Shown: positions 5,788-8,129 of the stretch, in pieces
Layout of the letters: every line of letters starts with the position of its first letter
Numbering within the stretch: the first letter of the stretch is position 1
Origin: RGIG7213 sp045124505
GTDB taxonomy: Bacteria; Bacillota; Clostridia; Oscillospirales; CAG-272
Reading direction: 5' to 3'
DNA: 8,129 nt
Assembly (NCBI GenBank): GCA_045124505.1
Contig: JBGVLZ010000104.1
Location: 1 to 8,129, forward strand
Translations under genes and position numbers: made by a program
The notes under the pieces: generated by a model
What the model was told of the DNA's origin: nothing
Databases searched by the model: none
Seen by the model: only the letters and a program-made list of their open reading frames with translations

Positions 5788-6426
5788 TTATCTTTTGGTT
5801 AAAATACCGTCTGTTATTATGTAATGTGAAAATATCGATAATCGCTCATCTGAATGAATTAACGCATTTTGGAGGCATTCTCTAGAAGGTTCATAAGGTT
5901 CATAGCCGTTAAGCCATGGTAAATAAAAGTAAACGATTTCTGTGTATCGATCAAATCCCCCGGATTTTACTTGCGCAGAATAGTCTATTACCACCTCTAT
6001 TACCCACTCCTCATCGTCACGTGAGATACTGGTGCCAATCGAAGTATAGTACTTCACTAATTCGAATGATGATGGACGCAACAAATCCGACTTTATGTGT
6101 TCAATGGCTAATTCAGTGGCAATTTCAGCGATTGTTAATACTTCAACTCTACTTAACACAGAAAGAAAAAGATTATAAGTTCTAGTATGATTAAGTACAT
6201 GTGATTCTTTTTCTAATTCCGAAAGATTTTGATATTCTGAATATAAAATACATGCCTTTTCAGCCGCAGAAGCGTCATATTGCTTCAAATTAGCTATATA
6301 AGCCAAATCTTGGACTTTTTCATCAAATGTTTTTTCGACTATAGTTGTTTCAGCTGACGAATTATCGCAACCGAAAAATGTAACAGCGATAATAATGGAT
6401 AGGATTAATGCAGTAATTTTCTTCAT
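5788..6426 (-). CDS. Secreted lipoprotein of unknown function (212 aa)
   Basis: The N-terminus MKKITALILSIIIAVTFFGC is a lipoprotein signal peptide: two Lys, a hydrophobic core, then a lipobox-like FFGC with lipidated Cys20. The -3 Phe is unusual for a lipobox. A Ser-rich spacer follows, then a helical region (about 33-110). The C-terminal part, LLRPSSFELVKYY (115-127) and VVIDYSAQVKSGGFDRYTE (145-163), resembles a beta-rich module seen at the C-terminus of many Firmicutes lipoproteins, where 'xPSSF' precedes 'VDYSAxNGFGG' (recollection). The protein sits on the outer face of the cytoplasmic membrane; its function is unknown. The start has AAAAGGAG (6434-6441 on the plus strand) seven bases upstream. 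It has its own consensus promoter and is divergent to an XRE regulator. Confidence 0.85.
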   Translation of the reverse strand: MKKITALILSIIIAVTFFGCDNSSAETTIVEKTFDEKVQDLAYIANLKQYDASAAEKACILYSEYQNLSELEKESHVLNHTRTYNLFLSVLSRVEVLTIAEIATELAIEHIKSDLLRPSSFELVKYYTSIGTSISRDDEEWVIEVVIDYSAQVKSGGFDRYTEIVYFYLPWLNGYEPYEPSRECLQNALIHSDERLSIFSHYIITDGILTKR

Positions 6427-6490
6427 TTTAAAACTCCTTTTGTTTTTTGATTATTGAATTGATATTTTGTTTACAATAATCTTCCTTAAT

Positions 6491-6519
6491 ATTATAGTAC
6501 AAATATTTACTAATGTCAA
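6491..6519 (-). promoter_or_regulatory. Consensus promoter of the lipoprotein gene
   Basis: On the minus strand, TTGACA (plus-strand TGTCAA, 6514-6519) and TATAAT (plus-strand ATTATA, 6491-6496) are separated by exactly 17 bases, a perfect match to consensus. The -35 hexamer lies within the 7-base centre of the inverted repeat at 6501-6531, so this strong promoter is probably repressible. Confidence 0.88.
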
Positions 6520-6531
6520 TAGTAAATATTT
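6501..6531. promoter_or_regulatory. Perfect 12-bp inverted repeat, candidate XRE operator
   Basis: AAATATTTACTA (6501-6512) and TAGTAAATATTT (6520-6531) are exact reverse complements around ATGTCAA (6513-6519). The centre contains the -35 of the lipoprotein promoter, and the right arm abuts the extended -10 of the divergent regulator gene. A further half-match, TATTTAC, lies at 6557-6563 near the regulator's start. A dimeric HTH protein bound here would block the lipoprotein promoter directly and could autoregulate its own gene (inference). Confidence 0.75.
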
Positions 6532-6536
6532 TTATT

Positions 6537-6545
6537 TGATATAAT
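6537..6545 (+). promoter_or_regulatory. Extended -10 promoter of the XRE regulator gene
   Basis: TGATATAAT (6537-6545) is a perfect TATAAT with a TG extension. There is no recognisable -35 at the expected distance; that region falls within the inverted repeat. Transcription would begin near 6552. Confidence 0.6.
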
Positions 6546-6575
6546 TATGGAAAGATTATTTACAGGGTGTTTTTG

Positions 6576-6794
6576 ATGATAGATATGAGATATATCAAGC
6601 GAATACGGGATTTGAGGGAGGATCACGACCTTACCCAGCAGCAGATTGCGAATATTCTCGGCACATCTCAAACGATGTATGCACGGTATGAAAGAGGCGC
6701 AAATGAATTACCGATCCGCCATTTGATAACACTTTGTAATACTTATAATGTCAGCGCAGATTATATTTTGGGTTTGACTGATGAAAAGGCTTGA
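6576..6794 (+). CDS. XRE-family HTH transcriptional regulator (72 aa)
   Basis: A single-domain Cro/C1-type DNA-binding protein. The HTH runs from about residue 5 to 60: helix 1 at YIKRIRDLRED, the helix-turn-helix at LTQQQIANILGTSQTMYARY (19-38), then the ERGANELPIRHLITLCNTYN segment, and the family's usual ending VSADYILGLTD (59-69). At 72 residues there is no effector domain. I choose ATG 6576 because AGGGTG (6564-6569) is six bases upstream; GTG 6567 would overlap that site, and ATG 6585 is too far from it. It is divergent from the lipoprotein gene and probably binds the perfect inverted repeat between them, repressing the lipoprotein and itself. Small XRE repressors of this kind are common in phage, toxin-antitoxin and accessory loci. 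Confidence 0.92.
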   Translation: MIDMRYIKRIRDLREDHDLTQQQIANILGTSQTMYARYERGANELPIRHLITLCNTYNVSADYILGLTDEKA

Positions 6795-6849
6795 GCGATA
6801 TTTCATATGTAAATTTTTTATTACATCTGTATATTATTAAAAATTAATA

Positions 6850-6878
6850 TTGACAATTTGGATTTTTTTTGGTATAAT
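6850..6878 (+). promoter_or_regulatory. Consensus promoter of the rpsF-ssb-rpsR operon
   Basis: TTGACA (6850-6855) and TATAAT (6873-6878) are 17 bases apart, a perfect consensus promoter as expected for ribosomal protein genes. Transcription would start near 6885, leaving a leader of about 83 bases before rpsF. Confidence 0.9.
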
Positions 6879-6882
6879 CATC

Positions 6883-6959
6883 ATTCGGAAAGCCGAATTT
6901 ATACGGCTTCTCCTTGCCGCAGCAAATAAGATCTGCGGACATATGTCCATAAGGAGGTG
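6883..6959 (+). promoter_or_regulatory. Structured rpsF leader, possible S6:S18 autoregulatory element
   Basis: Several stems lie in this leader. ATTCGG/CCGAAT (6883-6898, loop AAAG) and AAGCCG/CGGCTT (6890-6909) share the CCG at 6893-6895, so only one can form. CCGCAG/CTGCGG (6917-6938) forms a third stem, overlapping the palindrome GGACATATGTCC (6937-6948) just before the ribosome binding site AAGGAGGTG (6951-6959). An S6:S18-binding RNA motif in rpsF leaders is established knowledge, and this leader is in the right place. I cannot confirm that its consensus is met. If transcription starts near 6885, the first stem is only partly transcribed. Confidence 0.45.
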
Positions 6960-6967
6960 TAAAGAAT

Positions 6968-7258
6968 ATGGAAAAAATTGTACACGATTACGAAACCATG
7001 TTCATTGTTAATGCTACACTCGAAGAGGATGCTATGAGAGCTGTTGTTGATAAATTCAAGGCTCTTATCGAAGCAAACGCTGAGATTGCAGAGTACAATG
7101 AATGGGGCAAGCGCAAGCTCGCATATCCTATCGACGATATCAACGACGGTTTCTACGTACTTGTTAACTACAAGGCTGAAGCTTCTTTCGTTGCAGAGCT
7201 TGAACGTAACTTCAATATTGCAGACGGCATACTCCGTTCTATGACTATCAGAGCGTAA
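6968..7258 (+). CDS. rpsF: 30S ribosomal protein S6 (96 aa)
   Basis: S6 binds the central domain of 16S rRNA on the small subunit platform together with S18. The 96-residue length is typical. Diagnostic segments are HDYETMFIV (6-14), the EWGKRKLAYPI signature (45-55), GFYVLVNYKA (61-70) and the closing NIADGILRSMTIR (83-95). The very strong AAGGAGGTG ribosome binding site lies eight bases before the ATG. It is the first gene of the S6-SSB-S18 operon; its TAA overlaps the ribosome binding site of ssb. Confidence 0.98.
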   Translation: MEKIVHDYETMFIVNATLEEDAMRAVVDKFKALIEANAEIAEYNEWGKRKLAYPIDDINDGFYVLVNYKAEASFVAELERNFNIADGILRSMTIRA

Positions 7259-7268
7259 GGAGAACAAA

Positions 7269-7730
7269 ATGGCTAATTTTAACTATAACAAAATTACCAT
7301 TGCGGGAAGGCTCACAGCTGACCCTGAACTTAAGCAGACTCCTAACGGTGTTTCCGTAACATCATTTACCGTTGCGGTAAACCGCCGCTTCTCAAAACCC
7401 GGTGAACCCAATTCTGCGGACTTTTTGCCCGTAGTTGCTTGGAGACAGCAGGCTGAGCTTGTTTCTAAATATTTCAGAAAGGGCTCGTCTATCTGTGTAT
7501 CAGGTGCGCTTCAGTCAAGAAATTGGACCGACACACAGGGTAACAAGCGTTATTCATACGACATAGTTGTAGAAGAAGTATATTTCGTTGATTCGAAATC
7601 TGAAAACACACACGCACCGTCCGCTGCTGACTTTGGCGAACCGCCCCCTGTGGCACCCGCTTACAGCTCACAGCCCTCTGAACCTGTTAATTTTGAGGAA
7701 ATTCAGGACGATGACGATCTGCCCTTCTGA
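7269..7730 (+). CDS. ssb: Single-stranded DNA-binding protein (153 aa)
   Basis: SSB coats single-stranded DNA as a homotetramer during replication, repair and recombination and recruits partner enzymes. The OB fold covers residues 4-108: NKITIAGRLTADPEL (7-21), FTVAVNRRF (33-41), DFLPVVAWRQQAEL (51-64), KGSSICVSGALQSRNW (71-86) and the YSYDIVVEEVYFVDS strand pair (95-109). A Pro/Ser-rich linker (about 110-146) leads to the conserved acidic tip DDDDLPF (147-153) that binds partners. AAGGAG (7257-7262) gives six-base spacing to the ATG. It lies between rpsF and rpsR, the usual Firmicutes order. Confidence 0.98.
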   Translation: MANFNYNKITIAGRLTADPELKQTPNGVSVTSFTVAVNRRFSKPGEPNSADFLPVVAWRQQAELVSKYFRKGSSICVSGALQSRNWTDTQGNKRYSYDIVVEEVYFVDSKSENTHAPSAADFGEPPPVAPAYSSQPSEPVNFEEIQDDDDLPF

Positions 7731-7763
7731 TAAGGGCTTCCAAATTTAACGGAGGAAAACATA

Positions 7764-8015
7764 ATGGATAGAGAAAGAAACGCAGATAAGCCTTTCCGCA
7801 ATAACAAGAAGAAGAAAAAGGTTTGTCAATTCTGTGCAGAAAATGCTGAAAAGATCGATTACAAGGATACAGTAAAATTGAGAAAGTGCGTAAGCGAACG
7901 TTCCAAGATCCTTCCCAGAAGAATCACAGGCACATGCGCAAAGCACCAGCGTGAGCTTACAGAAGCTGTAAAGCGTGCACGCCAGATGGCTCTGCTTCCT
8001 TACATCAGCGACTAA
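7764..8015 (+). CDS. rpsR: 30S ribosomal protein S18 (83 aa)
   Basis: S18 pairs with S6 on the small subunit platform. The 83-residue length is typical. After a basic start with a Lys run (15-19), it carries CQFC (21-24), then KLRKCVSERSKILPRRITGT (38-57), C58 and H61. The four Cys (21, 24, 42 and 58) are consistent with the zinc-binding form of S18. The GGAGG site (7751-7755) is eight bases before the ATG, and a 33-base gap separates it from ssb. It is the last gene before a strong terminator. Confidence 0.98.
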   Translation: MDRERNADKPFRNNKKKKKVCQFCAENAEKIDYKDTVKLRKCVSERSKILPRRITGTCAKHQRELTEAVKRARQMALLPYISD

Positions 8016-8025
8016 TTTAAAACAG

Positions 8026-8067
8026 AAAAGATACTCTTCACATATGTGTTGAGTATCTTTTTATTTT
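8026..8067 (+). terminator. Rho-independent terminator of the rpsF operon
   Basis: AAAAGATACTC (8026-8036) pairs with GAGTATCTTTT (8051-8061), an 11-bp stem, followed by a T-rich tail. The loop contains the palindrome CACATATGTG (8039-8048), which could extend the stem inward. Confidence 0.88.
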
Positions 8068-8097
8068 AATATACGTAAAAATAAAATTACAGGTGGT

Positions 8098-8129
8098 GGG
8101 GGGGGGGGGGGGGGGGGGGGGGCGGGGGG
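8098..8129. other. Poly-G contig end, probable artefact
   Basis: A run of 25 G (8098-8122), one C, then six G to the window end. This composition is unlike anything else in an AT-rich sequence and sits exactly at the end. It most likely comes from poly-G read tails in two-colour sequencing chemistry being carried into the assembly. It should not be treated as biology without read support. Confidence 0.85.

Noticed and set aside
6807..6826. ATGTAA/TTACAT hairpin after the XRE gene as a terminator
   Set aside because: A weak AT-only stem apart from one G-C pair, with no U-tract after it.

Overview
The window looks like a chromosomal contig end from a low-to-moderate GC Gram-positive anaerobe, most likely a gut Clostridia member (Oscillospiraceae/Ruminococcaceae-like). 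The basis is strong GGAGG ribosome binding sites, consensus TTGACA/TATAAT promoters, CCA-encoded tRNAs, an rpsF-ssb-rpsR operon, and intergenic hairpin repeats built around ATATCAC. The taxon is an inference.

Layout. Positions 1-248 hold the tail of an unseen upstream unit with a terminator-like hairpin. A small membrane protein of unknown function follows (249-671). A consensus promoter then drives two serine tRNAs, Ser-TGA and Ser-GCT. They are followed by a perfect 16-bp hairpin that overlaps a second, 20-bp inverted repeat, and then a cluster of ATATCAC modules. Positions 1306-2612 look like an accessory island. It holds a small gene broken by two compensating frame changes, a 321-residue soluble protein I do not recognise, and a 19-codon stub resembling the N-terminus of a Fic-family protein. 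A polytopic membrane protein of unknown function with its own promoter comes next (2711-3277).

The centre (3345-5568) is a two-gene operon: a tandem DUF1538 membrane protein and a tandem P-II-like cytosolic protein. Both proteins are internally duplicated, which suggests a membrane transporter or channel regulated by a partner built to the same two-fold plan. Immediately downstream lies the last ~28 codons of a hexameric glutamate dehydrogenase gene with no body attached, so this nitrogen-linked neighbourhood has lost a gene. A bidirectional terminator separates it from a convergent lipoprotein gene.

The lipoprotein gene (minus strand) and an XRE-type repressor (plus strand) are divergent. 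Between them sits a perfect 12-bp inverted repeat whose 7-bp centre contains the lipoprotein -35 hexamer. This is a compact candidate repressor switch. The right end is the S6 / SSB / S18 operon with a structured leader containing mutually exclusive hairpins, closed by a strong terminator. The final ~32 bases are almost pure G and look like a sequencing or assembly artefact.
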